Below are positions 1 through 8,894 of a stretch of DNA of 64,000 bases, one piece after another. The notes beneath the pieces were generated by a model. The model had not been told where the DNA came from. It worked only from the letters and a program-made list of their open reading frames with translations, and did not search any database. The stretch's first letter is position 1. Each line of letters opens with the position of its first letter. This DNA is from JBMOUD01 sp049319665. Lineage in GTDB: Bacteria > Pseudomonadota > Gammaproteobacteria > Enterobacterales > Enterobacteriaceae. The stretch spans positions 186,001 to 250,000 of the forward strand of contig NZ_JBMOUD010000001.1 of assembly GCF_049319665.1 (NCBI RefSeq), given 5' to 3'. The position numbers and the translations under genes are program-made.

Positions 1-54
1 TTTTGTTACAATCCGCGCGTAATTTTCTACATGACGAGCAAAAATAGGGAAAAC

Positions 55-1530
55 ATGGCTCAGCAAAATACAAAAAATCAGCAGGTGGCTCCCACACTGC
101 GTCGTGAGCTTAAGGCACGTCATTTAACGATGATCGCTATTGGCGGCTCAATTGGAACCGGGTTATTTGTTGCATCAGGTGCAACGGTTTCTCAAGCAGG
201 GCCGGGTGGGGCGCTGCTTTCTTACGCATTGATCGGTTTGATGGTTTATTTCTTGATGACCAGCCTCGGTGAACTGGCAGCCTTTATGCCGGTATCCGGA
301 TCATTTTCCACTTATGGTGCCAAATATGTTGAAGAAGGTTTCGGCTTCGCGCTGGGCTGGAACTATTGGTACAACTGGGCAGTCACTATTGCAGTAGATC
401 TGGTGGCATCCCAACTGGTGATGAACTATTGGTTTCCTGATACGCCGGGCTGGATATGGAGTGCGCTATTCCTTGGTCTCATCTTCCTGCTTAACTACAT
501 TTCGGTGCGTGGATTTGGTGAAGCAGAATACTGGTTCTCACTGATTAAAGTGGTCACCGTGGTTATCTTTATTGCCGTCGGCGTATTGATGATTATCGGT
601 ATCATGAAAGGCGGAGAGCACGCTGGATGGCATAACTGGGCGATTGGTGATGCACCGTTTGCCGGTGGATTCTCCTCGATGATTGGCGTGGCGATGATCG
701 TTGGTTTCTCCTTCCAAGGAACGGAGTTGATTGGTATTGCGGCGGGAGAATCAAAAGATCCAGCCAAGAATATTCCACGTGCAGTGCGTCAAGTTTTCTG
801 GCGTATTCTGCTGTTCTATATTCTGGCGATTTTGGTGATCAGCCTGATTATCCCTTATACCGATCCGAGCCTGCTGCGCAATGATGTCAAAGATATCAGC
901 GTCAGCCCTTTCACCTTGGTATTCCGTAACGCTGGCCTGCTTTCTGCCGCTGCGGTGATGAATGCGGTGATCTTAACGGCGGTGCTGTCGGCGGGTAACT
1001 CAGGCATGTACGCTTCAACACGTATGTTATTTACCTTAGCGAGTGAAGGTAAAGCGCCACGCATTTTCGCTAAACTGTCCAAAGGCGGCGTGCCGCGTAA
1101 CGCGTTATATGCGACCACTGTTGTGGCGGCGTTATGTTTCCTCAGCTCTATGTTTGGTAACCAAACCGTTTACTTATGGTTGCTTAATACCTCGGGGATG
1201 ACCGGATTTATCGCATGGTTGGGTATTGCTATTAGTCACTACCGTTTCCGCCGCGGTTATGTCTATCAAGGGCGTGACCTGAAAGACTTGCCTTATCTCT
1301 CTGGGTTCTTCCCGGTGGGGCCAATCTTTGCCTTTATACTGTGCCTGATTATCACTCTGGGGCAAAACTACCAGGCGTTCTTGCAAGACAAAATTGACTG
1401 GTACGGCGTGGCTGCGACTTATATTGGTATTCCACTGTTCCTGGCTATCTGGCTCGGTTACAAATGGACCAAAGGCACCAAGTGGATCAAGTACAGTGAA
1501 ATGGAATTTCCAGAGACGCAGGTAAAATAG
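55..1530 (+). CDS. lysP: Lysine-specific permease LysP
   Basis: This is an inner-membrane amino acid/proton symporter of the APC superfamily that imports L-lysine; in E. coli LysP also acts as the lysine sensor partner of CadC. The family signature GGSIGTGLFVASG lies near residue 27 and the protein is close to E. coli LysP along its whole length, with about twelve hydrophobic segments. An ATG at 31 is possible, but the ATG at 55 (MAQQNTK) is preferred because AGGGA sits just before it and it gives 491 residues, the usual size. The gene is followed by a strong hairpin terminator and then by an iron-transport pair in the same direction. Identity is very secure; only the start is in question. 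Confidence 0.96.
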   Translation: MAQQNTKNQQVAPTLRRELKARHLTMIAIGGSIGTGLFVASGATVSQAGPGGALLSYALIGLMVYFLMTSLGELAAFMPVSGSFSTYGAKYVEEGFGFALGWNYWYNWAVTIAVDLVASQLVMNYWFPDTPGWIWSALFLGLIFLLNYISVRGFGEAEYWFSLIKVVTVVIFIAVGVLMIIGIMKGGEHAGWHNWAIGDAPFAGGFSSMIGVAMIVGFSFQGTELIGIAAGESKDPAKNIPRAVRQVFWRILLFYILAILVISLIIPYTDPSLLRNDVKDISVSPFTLVFRNAGLLSAAAVMNAVILTAVLSAGNSGMYASTRMLFTLASEGKAPRIFAKLSKGGVPRNALYATTVVAALCFLSSMFGNQTVYLWLLNTSGMTGFIAWLGIAISHYRFRRGYVYQGRDLKDLPYLSGFFPVGPIFAFILCLIITLGQNYQAFLQDKIDWYGVAATYIGIPLFLAIWLGYKWTKGTKWIKYSEMEFPETQVK

Positions 1531-1611
1531 ACCTGTAGGCGATTAATCTTGTCCGTAACTTGTGCGAAAGGTGCATGATTAAGGGCGATATGCGCAGGTA
1601 GATTTAACCAT

Positions 1612-1649
1612 AAAAGAAATAGCGGCTTCTGTGCCGCTATTTCTTTTTT
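1612..1649 (+). terminator. Rho-independent terminator after lysP
   Basis: A perfect 15-bp stem (left arm 1612-1626, right arm 1633-1647) with a 6-base loop is followed by a run of T. The left arm starts with A residues, so it could also work in the other direction. It separates lysP from the iron-transport genes. Confidence 0.9.
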
Positions 1650-1755
1650 GAATCGCTGATTGGCGAACTCAATGCACATTAATTTTTTGTTACTTGTTGC
1701 CGCGCCCGCTTACCCTTTTTGTGCCGCAAAACATCACGCCTTCGCGCAGATCAAT

Positions 1756-1770
1756 TGATAATACTTATCG
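1756..1770 (+). promoter_or_regulatory. Candidate Fur box upstream of FecCD/FecE-type genes
   Basis: TGATAAT-A-CTTATCG matches the 7-1-7 Fur consensus (TGATAAT-N-ATTATCA) at 12 of 14 positions. It lies about 64 bp before the permease start, in the gap 1531-1833, which otherwise holds only the lysP terminator. Iron-repressed expression of the two downstream genes is inferred from this match and from the transporter family. Confidence 0.65.
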
Positions 1771-1833
1771 TTTATATTACTGTTAGCGCATTGACAGTCA
1801 CTATCCCTTAGTTAGACGAGAAAGAATCCTTCC

Positions 1834-2934
1834 ATGACCGTAACCACCGATCCCACGTTGAGTTCGTCCAAGCAGGACGCTGCTAGCGTTGCTGCAGCTG
1901 ATAACGTAATGGGACGCTATAAACACATTTTACGTCGTCGCCTGACCATCATGTTAGTGCTGGTTATTGCTATCTTTGGTTCACTGTTGGTGGATTTCAC
2001 CATTGGCCCCGCAGGATTATCGTTGGAAACGCTATGGCAAACGATCGTGCATTCGGCGAGCGTGGATGCTGGAACGCGAGTGATTGTTTGGGATATTCGC
2101 ATGCCTTACGCGCTGATGGCGGTGGCGGTAGGGATGTCGCTTGGTCTGGCCGGTGCGGAAATGCAAACCATTTTGAATAACCCATTAGCCAGTCCATTTA
2201 CGCTGGGTGTCTCATCTGCCGCCGCTTTTGGTGCGGCATTGGCGATTGTGCTTGGCATTGGTATTCCTGGCGTGCCGGACCAATGGTTTATTTCTGCTAA
2301 TGCTTTTATCTTCGCATTGCTCGCTGCATTGATGCTTGATGGCATTACCCGCTGGACGCAGGTTGCGAGTTCAGGCGTAGTCTTGTTCGGTATTGCACTG
2401 GTCTTTACTTTCAACGCATTGGTGTCACTGATGCAGTTTGTTGCCACAGAAGACACCTTACAAGGTCTGGTGTTTTGGACGATGGGGAGTCTGGCGCGTG
2501 CCAACTGGTCGAAGCTGGCTATCATGGCCGGTGTGTTCATCGTATTGTTGCCAATTTCAATGAAAAGCTCGTGGAAACTGACGGCGTTGCGTTTAGGTGA
2601 AGACCGTGCGGTAAGCTTTGGTATTGATGTACGCCGCCTGCGCCTTGGTACCTTGCTACGTATTAGTATTCTGTCTGCGCTAGCCGTCGCCTTCGTCGGT
2701 CCGATTGGTTTTATCGGCTTAGTCGCGCCGCACATTGCGCGCATGATGTTTGGTGAAGACCACCGTTTCTATTTGCCTGCTAGTGCGTTGATTGGTGCGC
2801 TGGTGCTATCGATGGCTTCTGTGGCCTCTAAAAATCTGGTACCGGGCGTCATTATTCCGGTGGGTATCGTCACCTCACTGGTCGGCGTGCCATTCTTCCT
2901 GAGTATTATCCTGCGTCACCGGGGGAACGTATGA
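1834..2934 (+). CDS. FecCD-family siderophore ABC transporter permease
   Basis: This is the integral membrane component of a type II (BtuC/FecCD-like) ABC importer for ferric siderophores or a related metal chelate. The FecCD hallmarks are visible: RMPYALMAVAVGMSLGLAGAE in the first third, NPLASPFTLGVSS after it, and VGPIGFIGLVAPHIARM near residue 290. It has 366 residues and many hydrophobic segments, with a hydrophilic N-terminal extension of about 35 residues. Its stop overlaps the following ATPase start (ATGA), so the two are translationally coupled. No periplasmic binding protein or TonB receptor gene lies beside it in this window; those may be encoded elsewhere. It resembles Yersinia YiuB, but I do not assign a symbol. 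Confidence 0.9.
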   Translation: MTVTTDPTLSSSKQDAASVAAADNVMGRYKHILRRRLTIMLVLVIAIFGSLLVDFTIGPAGLSLETLWQTIVHSASVDAGTRVIVWDIRMPYALMAVAVGMSLGLAGAEMQTILNNPLASPFTLGVSSAAAFGAALAIVLGIGIPGVPDQWFISANAFIFALLAALMLDGITRWTQVASSGVVLFGIALVFTFNALVSLMQFVATEDTLQGLVFWTMGSLARANWSKLAIMAGVFIVLLPISMKSSWKLTALRLGEDRAVSFGIDVRRLRLGTLLRISILSALAVAFVGPIGFIGLVAPHIARMMFGEDHRFYLPASALIGALVLSMASVASKNLVPGVIIPVGIVTSLVGVPFFLSIILRHRGNV

Positions 2935-3797
2935 CCGATCAAGCAATCGCTGAACAGCGTAGTGTCTTACGCGAAGATAGTGCAGCCAAGACCGTTTTAG
3001 ATAACTCTCAGGGCTTGAGGATTGGTCATTTCACCGCTGGTTATCCGAAACGCAACATCATCACTAATCTCAATGTGCCAAAGCTGCCGCGCGGTAAAAT
3101 TACCGTACTGCTTGGCCCGAACGGCAGCGGCAAATCAACGCTGTTACGCTCGTTAGCTGGCTTAAATAAAGCGCAAGGTGAACTGGTTCTCGACGGCCAG
3201 GATTTGATGAAAATGCCATTTGCTAAGCGGGCAGAGCAGGTAGTCTATCTGCCACAGTCTTTGCCAGCAGGCGTGCATTTGCATGTACTGGAATCGATTA
3301 TCGTGGCGCAACGCGCTTCTGGCGGCGGTGCAAACCATCAGGCACAAAGCACTGCACAGGTGATGGAATTGCTGGCGCAGTTGGGAATTGAACACCTGGC
3401 ATTAAGCTATCTGGACCAACTTTCCGGTGGCCAGAAACAGTTAGTCGGTTTGGCGCAATCACTGATCCGTCAGCCTGCGTTATTGCTGCTTGATGAACCG
3501 CTCAGCGCATTAGACTTGAATTACCAGTTCCACGTGATGGACTTGGTGCGTCGTGAAACGCAAAAACGCAATATCATCACGGTGGTTGTGGTACATGATA
3601 TCAATATTGCCTTGCGTCATAGCGATCATGTCTTGATGCTTAAAGACGGTAAAATGATTGCCAATGGCGAACCAGAAGAGGTGATCACGCCAGAGAGTCT
3701 GGCAACGGTTTATGGCGTTCGCGGGCGTATTGAACGCTGTTCGCAGGGAATTCCGCAGATCATGATTGATGGTTTGGTGAAACAGCCTGTGATGTGA
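2931..3797 (+). CDS. FecE-type siderophore ABC transporter ATPase
   Basis: This is the cytoplasmic ATPase that pairs with the preceding FecCD permease. Walker A GPNGSGKST is at residues 62-70, the signature LSGGQKQ is near 165, Walker B LLLLDEP with the D-loop SALD follows, and the H-loop VVHD lies near 222. At 288 residues it is slightly longer than typical FecE or FepC because of about 30 extra N-terminal residues. The ATGA overlap with the permease implies a two-gene operon under the Fur box at 1756. The substrate is unknown; ferric siderophore is the best inference. Confidence 0.92.
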   Translation: MTDQAIAEQRSVLREDSAAKTVLDNSQGLRIGHFTAGYPKRNIITNLNVPKLPRGKITVLLGPNGSGKSTLLRSLAGLNKAQGELVLDGQDLMKMPFAKRAEQVVYLPQSLPAGVHLHVLESIIVAQRASGGGANHQAQSTAQVMELLAQLGIEHLALSYLDQLSGGQKQLVGLAQSLIRQPALLLLDEPLSALDLNYQFHVMDLVRRETQKRNIITVVVVHDINIALRHSDHVLMLKDGKMIANGEPEEVITPESLATVYGVRGRIERCSQGIPQIMIDGLVKQPVM

Positions 3798-3807
3798 TTT
3801 TTATTGT

Positions 3808-3835
3808 GGCGGGTTTGCTTGCGAGTTAACCCGCC
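3808..3835. terminator. Possible hairpin terminator between convergent genes
   Basis: An 8-bp perfect inverted repeat (GGCGGGTT / AACCCGCC) with a 12-base loop lies between the ATPase gene and the convergent Rpn gene. There is no clear T run, so termination is uncertain. Confidence 0.35.
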
Positions 3836-3875
3836 GACAGAAAGGGTAAACGTGGAATTATACCCCGTGGCGGAT

Positions 3876-4049
3876 TTACGCCAAATCCTCTTCAGTTAAC
3901 CCGGTCATTTTCATCACGCTGTCAAGATCTATGCCGTTTTGCAACATGATACGTGCAACCTCGAGTTTACCTGCATTACGACCTTGCTCAATACCGAGTT
4001 GGATACCTTTTTCTAGGCCTTTCTGTTCCAGCTGTTGTGCGATGGTCAT
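3876..4049 (-). CDS. Candidate intragenic small protein (RpnS-type) inside the rpn gene
   Basis: An in-frame ATG (residue 246 of the full protein) would give a 57-residue product covering the conserved C-terminal tail. It is preceded by GTGGGGATGCACTA, placing a GGGGA ribosome-binding sequence at the right distance (7 bases). In E. coli rpn genes, internally translated C-terminal RpnS proteins are reported to neutralise the full-length nuclease. Here the start and RBS are visible; the function is inferred from that family. Confidence 0.45.
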   Translation of the reverse strand: MTIAQQLEQKGLEKGIQLGIEQGRNAGKLEVARIMLQNGIDLDSVMKMTGLTEEDLA

Positions 4050-4784
4050 TAGTGCATCCCCACTTGTAGGCACTCGCTGTGCCAGTTCTCGGACAAAGGC
4101 TTCGGCGTCTGATACTTCGCCAGTTTGCGCAATGTAGTGTACCAGCGATACCACCTGTGATGAAGAAAGATATCCTGCCAACAGGATAGACGCAAGCCTG
4201 TCCAGAAGTACAGCCAGATCCCTTTGATGAATGTGTTTTTGCAACAGAGTCAGCGCCGCCATACTGCGATGGGTTGCTATTTCGTCGTCAGGTATAACAG
4301 TGACATCGACCAGTGGAAAATCACGGTTGTACAAGTTACTCGCCAGCGCTGGATCGCTAAATTCATCTAGCCAGCGGGTGGAGTATGGATAGGGACTACG
4401 TTTGCCGGTATAAAATAGAATTGGTATCACCAGCGGCAATTTTTTATGACCCGCCTCAAGATGGCGTTGCATAGCCGCTACGGCGTAGCGCAAGAGCCTA
4501 AATGCCATATGTTTATCTGATGTGGATTGGTGCTCAATGAGTACGTGTACATATCCATCATTTCCGCCCGTGGTTTTCAGGCTATAGAGCACGTCGCTGA
4601 AATACTGGCGGAGGTCATCTTCCACAAAGGACCCAGACTCCAACTTCAATGTACCAAGGTCACAGATGGCGCGTAGCTCAGCCGGAAGATGGATGTCCAT
4701 GAAGTCGCGAGCAATATTGGGCTGGGTAAGAAATTGCCGGAATGTTGCATCATGGGGCGTCGGTGTGCGGTTTTGCTTTTTCAT
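3876..4784 (-). CDS. Rpn-family recombination-promoting nuclease / YhgA-like putative transposase
   Basis: This 302-residue protein belongs to the PD-(D/E)XK Rpn (YhgA-like) family of DNA endonucleases, which stimulate RecA-independent recombination and have been linked to phage defence. The N-terminus has the family opening HDATFRQFL; candidate catalytic residues are D64 (SDVLYS) and E84/Q86 (LIEHQS). The C-terminal third carries the typical degenerate stretch GLEKGIQLGIEQGRNAGKLEVA and ends TGLTEEDLA. The gene stands alone between the iron-transport pair and the oxidoreductase operon. No inverted repeats of a mobile element were noticed around it. A second, internal reading start is described separately. 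Confidence 0.88.
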   Translation of the reverse strand: MKKQNRTPTPHDATFRQFLTQPNIARDFMDIHLPAELRAICDLGTLKLESGSFVEDDLRQYFSDVLYSLKTTGGNDGYVHVLIEHQSTSDKHMAFRLLRYAVAAMQRHLEAGHKKLPLVIPILFYTGKRSPYPYSTRWLDEFSDPALASNLYNRDFPLVDVTVIPDDEIATHRSMAALTLLQKHIHQRDLAVLLDRLASILLAGYLSSSQVVSLVHYIAQTGEVSDAEAFVRELAQRVPTSGDALMTIAQQLEQKGLEKGIQLGIEQGRNAGKLEVARIMLQNGIDLDSVMKMTGLTEEDLA

Positions 4785-4967
4785 TGGCCGACATTACTAC
4801 AGCGAGTCGCTGGTGCATGCAGGTTTGAATGTATCACCGGAAGGTACTTCTAAAGATTAAAAAATTCTCTGTCTTATAAAGTAAATAATGCATCGTCAGC
4901 AGATTTATGTGGGGTTTCATCAAGTTTGCCTCATCCCTGAGGCTCCTTTACAGGCGGCCACAATCTT

Positions 4968-6134
4968 TTAGCCCTCGAAAGGTTCTCCCAGCGTTAACAT
5001 CAGGCGATTGGCCCAGGCGAAGAATGCTGTAGATTGCGCCAGATCCAACAGTTCAAGCTCGCTCAAACCGATATCTCGCAGGCGTTGAATATGTACCGCG
5101 CTGGCGCTTGGTGGCGTGGCGGAAAGGGCAGCAGAAAAATCGATTTCAGCCTGCCAACGAGATTCTTGCCCTGTACTGAGCACACTGCCCGGCGTGATAT
5201 CCAGTAAACGTTGTACCGCATCAGGCTGCTTAGAGAGTTGTGCCGCTTTGCGGGCATGTACCGAGGCACAGTAAACGCAGCCGTTCACTTTGCTGGCAAC
5301 GGTGGCCGCCAATTCGCGTTCTTTGCGCGGCAAGCCGCCAGAGGTATAAAAAATACCTTTATCGGTTAATGTACGTTGCTCAAGCACCGGTAAGTTGCGA
5401 CCGAGCAGACGGAAGTAGTCGGATTCGGTATGACCAAAGCGCGCTAATGTTGCCTGCTGTGGTTCATCAAACTCGGCCAAGGTTTTCGCCGGGATCCAAG
5501 GTTCCCATTTTAGTTCCTCCTGGGTAAAGGCTTGCGGTGCAGGGCGTCCAGACTCTGTTTTACCTTCGGTACGCCAGACGCCCGCCGGAACGTTCGCCTC
5601 GCTGTCATTTTCAGTTGGCTGACCGTTGAGTAAACGTAAACCGCGCAATAAACGGGTCTGGAAACTGACGAAAGCGACCAGTTGTGACAACGTCACTACA
5701 TCATCATGGCTCCAACCTGTGGCCAATAAAGCCTGCAAATGCGCGCCTGTCGCGCTGGCAGGTTTGAAGCTTAAACGTTCAGCGTGAGTCAGCGCAGCCT
5801 GGAGTTTTACATTATCTTCGGCTTGAGGCAGTGGGCGCAGGCGATCGGCATAATGCGTCGCGAGTTGATTATCGCCGTGCCAGCTAGCGACCTGTTGTGC
5901 GAGCTGGAAGCGTTGATTCAAAGCGAACTGACTATCACCGGTAACGGCAAAAATCGCGTCGTAACTGCCTTGGGCATGAACGGTAGCCGCTTCACGCGTT
6001 TGGCGGGCTTCGCCCAGTGCCGAATCGCTGTCGATGTCCGCAAGTTGGGCTAATAAATCGTGATGTGCTGTTGCGCCAACAGGCTGTGTTAAGCGATCAG
6101 AATGTATTGAATCAGAGCGTACTGAAGCGGTCAT
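4968..6134 (-). CDS. CMD-domain / alkylhydroperoxidase-domain fusion protein
   Basis: This 388-residue protein has two carboxymuconolactone decarboxylase (AhpD-like) halves. The C-terminal half shows the AhpD redox motif E273...C286-VY-C289...H293 (GCVYCASVHA), which in this superfamily forms a thiol peroxidase centre. The N-terminal half (about 1-200) looks like a CMD domain without the CxxC pair. From memory, separate families named for Agrobacterium vitis Avi_7170 (CMD) and Avi_7169 (alkylhydroperoxidase) occur beside the same transporter and monooxygenase; here both appear joined in one chain. It is the last gene of the operon and overlaps the monooxygenase stop by 4 bases. A role in detoxifying or handling a reactive product of the monooxygenase is inferred. 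Confidence 0.82.
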   Translation of the reverse strand: MTASVRSDSIHSDRLTQPVGATAHHDLLAQLADIDSDSALGEARQTREAATVHAQGSYDAIFAVTGDSQFALNQRFQLAQQVASWHGDNQLATHYADRLRPLPQAEDNVKLQAALTHAERLSFKPASATGAHLQALLATGWSHDDVVTLSQLVAFVSFQTRLLRGLRLLNGQPTENDSEANVPAGVWRTEGKTESGRPAPQAFTQEELKWEPWIPAKTLAEFDEPQQATLARFGHTESDYFRLLGRNLPVLEQRTLTDKGIFYTSGGLPRKERELAATVASKVNGCVYCASVHARKAAQLSKQPDAVQRLLDITPGSVLSTGQESRWQAEIDFSAALSATPPSASAVHIQRLRDIGLSELELLDLAQSTAFFAWANRLMLTLGEPFEG

Positions 6135-7210
6135 AGTGCCTCCTTGGAAAGTTGATGAACCGGGCTAGCAGACGATGTAGCCGCTTGTTGGTTTGCATTT
6201 TCGTTTGGCGTACTGCGCACCCAGCCCAAAGCGGGGGCAACTTTATTGGCGATAAGCTCAATAGAACGCAAAATATAATCGTGCGGTGGATCGATAGAAT
6301 GCACTTGGAAAGCAAGGTCGGTAACACGCGCTAAGGCCGTATCTTTTTGCAGTGAGGCCAGCACCTGCTCGGCACTGCCAATGTGAGCATCAAAGGCGCG
6401 AATATGGTCATCAAGCGTATTGCCCGGCACATCGTGACCCACGGCGCGGTGGTGTTCGGCCTGACGGCGTAAGCCGTTTTCAGCCAATTTACGTGCTTCT
6501 AGTGGATCATCAGTAACAAAGGCGGTACGTGAACCCATGATTCGTGGTTCAACACCTGCTGGCAGCGCTTCTAGATAAGCATCAATAATCGGGTTTTGTA
6601 ATTGGTCCAACGTCAGATGTGATTGGCCTGCCGGACGGGGCTGGGTACGTGACAGCATTAAACCATCGCCTGCAGCACCGGCTCTGGCGCCGCCTTCAAC
6701 TGAGAAGGTCGCTTGCCATAAACGGCCAGCTAACTCCGGTGCGGCGGGATAGAGGCGATTTTCAGTACCGGCAATCGGCAGACCTTGCCAGGCATCCAAC
6801 AAGGTTTTCAAATTGGCGGCGAATACCTGCCCACGCTGGCTGCTTTCCAACCCAAAAGGTGGGAAGGAAGAGGGTGTGCCGCCGGATCCCAAGCCAATTT
6901 CTAAACGGCCACCAGAGAGCAAATTCAACACGGCGGTATCTTCTGCTACACGAACGGCAGACTCCATTGCCAGCGTAATCACGCCGGTACCTAAGCGAAT
7001 ATGCTGGGTATGCGCGGCGACATGAGCGAGGAACACTAGCGGTGCGGGAAGACCGCCTTCGCTGCCGTTAAAGTGGTGCTGGGCAACCCAGGCGCTGTCA
7101 AAACCGTGTTTTTCGGCTTGAATGATTTGCTCGGTAACCAAGCGATAGCGTTCTTGTGGACTGGTGTTATCAAGTAAGCGGCTAAAAAAACCTAAACGTT
7201 TACGGCTCAT
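6131..7210 (-). CDS. Luciferase-like FMN-dependent monooxygenase (KPN_01858-type)
   Basis: This 359-residue protein belongs to the bacterial luciferase/LLM superfamily. These enzymes use reduced FMN and O2 to oxidise small organic molecules. The N-terminal TIM-barrel strand begins RKRLGFFSRL, and the region AHVAAHTQHIRLGTGVITL and the GRLEIGLGSGG motif are typical. The start at 7210 has AAGGA nearby. It sits between an ABC transporter ATPase gene and the CMD/AhpD fusion, overlapping the latter by ATGA. This fits a pathway that imports a substrate and oxidises it inside the cell. The substrate is not known; neighbours resemble peptide/opine transporters. Confidence 0.88.
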   Translation of the reverse strand: MSRKRLGFFSRLLDNTSPQERYRLVTEQIIQAEKHGFDSAWVAQHHFNGSEGGLPAPLVFLAHVAAHTQHIRLGTGVITLAMESAVRVAEDTAVLNLLSGGRLEIGLGSGGTPSSFPPFGLESSQRGQVFAANLKTLLDAWQGLPIAGTENRLYPAAPELAGRLWQATFSVEGGARAGAAGDGLMLSRTQPRPAGQSHLTLDQLQNPIIDAYLEALPAGVEPRIMGSRTAFVTDDPLEARKLAENGLRRQAEHHRAVGHDVPGNTLDDHIRAFDAHIGSAEQVLASLQKDTALARVTDLAFQVHSIDPPHDYILRSIELIANKVAPALGWVRSTPNENANQQAATSSASPVHQLSKEAL

Positions 7211-7232
7211 AGGTGATCCTTATTCTTGTTCT

Positions 7233-8894
7233 TCAGGCAGCGCCGCGAAAATGCGATGTGCCAGGAATGGCGGCGATCAGTTCACGGGTATAGTGGCTTG
7301 TCGGTTGGGCAAACACCGATTCAACATCGCCGCTATCGACCTGTTGTCCACGATTTAGCACGGAAACACTGTGTGAAATTTGTCGTACCGTCGCTAAATC
7401 GTGAGAGATAAACAGATAGGTCAGGCCAAGATCCTGCTGCAACTGTTGTAACAGGGCTAAAATCTGCGCTTGTACCGTGACATCCAACGCAGAAGTGGCT
7501 TCGTCGAGTACCAAAATTTTAGGCTCGAGGATCAGCGCTCTGGCTAAGGCCACGCGTTGACGCTGGCCGCCGGATAACTCCCGTGGTTTACGTTGCAAGA
7601 TATCGCGCGGCAGCGCGACGCGTTCGGCAATATCCCAAACACGTTGCTGGCGCTCGCTGGTACTGAGCCGTTCAAAGTTCAGCAGCGGTTCTTCAATCAC
7701 CTTAAATAGCGTCTGTGATGGGTCTAGCGAGGCAAACGGATTTTGATACACCAGTTGGATCTGTTTACGCATTAAACGCAGCGCTTCGCCTTGCAAACGG
7801 GTAATGTCTTCACCATCAATAAACACTTGGCCACTTTCGGGTCGTTGAAAACCGAGTAAAATGCGCGCCAGCGTGGTTTTGCCCGAACCAGATTCACCGA
7901 CGATGGCATGTGTAGTGCCGCGTTGTACCGCAAACGAGACATTATCCAATGCACGAAATGCAGGTTGGCCTTTTCCACCTAAAGAGAAATCTTTGGTGAT
8001 GTCTTTGACCACAATAGTCAAATCTGTTGCTGTATTTTGGCCGCGTGAAGTGCGCGCCTGTTTGTTGGCAAGCGCGGGCGCATCAGCAAATAATTGGCGG
8101 GTATACTCGCTTTTCGGTGCGCTCAACACCTCGGAAGTTACACCTTGCTCCTGAACTTTTCCGTGGCGGAATACCAGTAAACGGTCTGCACGTTCGGCAG
8201 CTAGCGCCAAATCATGGGTCACTAGCAGCACGGCGGTGCCAAACTCTTGGCGCAATTCGTCAATTAAATCCAAAATGCGCTTTTGTACCGTGACATCCAA
8301 TGCGCTGGTTGGCTCATCGGCAATGATTAACGACGGTTGCAGCGCAATTGCGATGGCAATCAACACTCGCTGTTTCATGCCGCCAGAAAGCTCATGCGGA
8401 TACTGCTTAACGCGCATTTCTGGGTGAGTGAGCCCAACGCGAGTCAATAATTCCACCACGCGAGCCTCGCGTGCTTTACGCGGCAGTCGTTTATGGATGG
8501 AGAGAATCTCGGCCACTTGCTCACCAATGGTTTTCACCGGGTTGAGTGAGCTGGTGGGATCTTGTGGGATCAGGCTAATTCTGGCACCACGAATACTGTC
8601 CAGACGGCGCTGTGACCAGCGGCTGATATCTACGCCGTTAAGCAAAATACTGCCCTGCTCAAGATGCCCGTTCTCGGCTAATAGACCGATGATCGATTGC
8701 GCCGTGGTGGTTTTCCCTGAGCCGGACTCACCGACTAACGCCACGACCTCGCCAGGGCGAATGTCAAAAGAGACATCGTGTACGACGCGTTGGCTTTGAT
8801 GGCTGCTGCGGTAAGCAATCGACACGCCGTTCATCTGCAATACGGGTTGTACACTGTTGCTACCCGTTTGTTGTGCAAAAGGATTTAGGCTCAT
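7233..8894 (-). CDS. Dipeptide-type ABC transporter, double ATPase
   Basis: This 553-residue protein fuses two Dpp/Opp-type ATPase domains. The first has Walker A GESGSGKTT at residues 55-63, signature LSGGMKQR and Walker B IIADEPTSALD. The second has GESGSGKTT again near residue 335, LSGGQRQR and ILVLDEATSALD. Each domain has its His-switch (VTHD, ISHD). The start overlaps the upstream permease stop (ATGA). It would energise the DppB/DppC-like pair encoded just upstream and serves the substrate-binding protein at the operon head. Confidence 0.93.
   Translation of the reverse strand: MSLNPFAQQTGSNSVQPVLQMNGVSIAYRSSHQSQRVVHDVSFDIRPGEVVALVGESGSGKTTTAQSIIGLLAENGHLEQGSILLNGVDISRWSQRRLDSIRGARISLIPQDPTSSLNPVKTIGEQVAEILSIHKRLPRKAREARVVELLTRVGLTHPEMRVKQYPHELSGGMKQRVLIAIAIALQPSLIIADEPTSALDVTVQKRILDLIDELRQEFGTAVLLVTHDLALAAERADRLLVFRHGKVQEQGVTSEVLSAPKSEYTRQLFADAPALANKQARTSRGQNTATDLTIVVKDITKDFSLGGKGQPAFRALDNVSFAVQRGTTHAIVGESGSGKTTLARILLGFQRPESGQVFIDGEDITRLQGEALRLMRKQIQLVYQNPFASLDPSQTLFKVIEEPLLNFERLSTSERQQRVWDIAERVALPRDILQRKPRELSGGQRQRVALARALILEPKILVLDEATSALDVTVQAQILALLQQLQQDLGLTYLFISHDLATVRQISHSVSVLNRGQQVDSGDVESVFAQPTSHYTRELIAAIPGTSHFRGAA

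Noticed and set aside
2106..2744. 212-codon frame on the minus strand inside the FecCD gene
   Set aside because: It is an opposite-strand shadow of a well-supported permease gene, with low-complexity composition.
4928..4943. GCCTCA/TGAGGC hairpin after the CMD/AhpD gene as a terminator
   Set aside because: The stem is only 6 bp and no T run follows on the minus strand.
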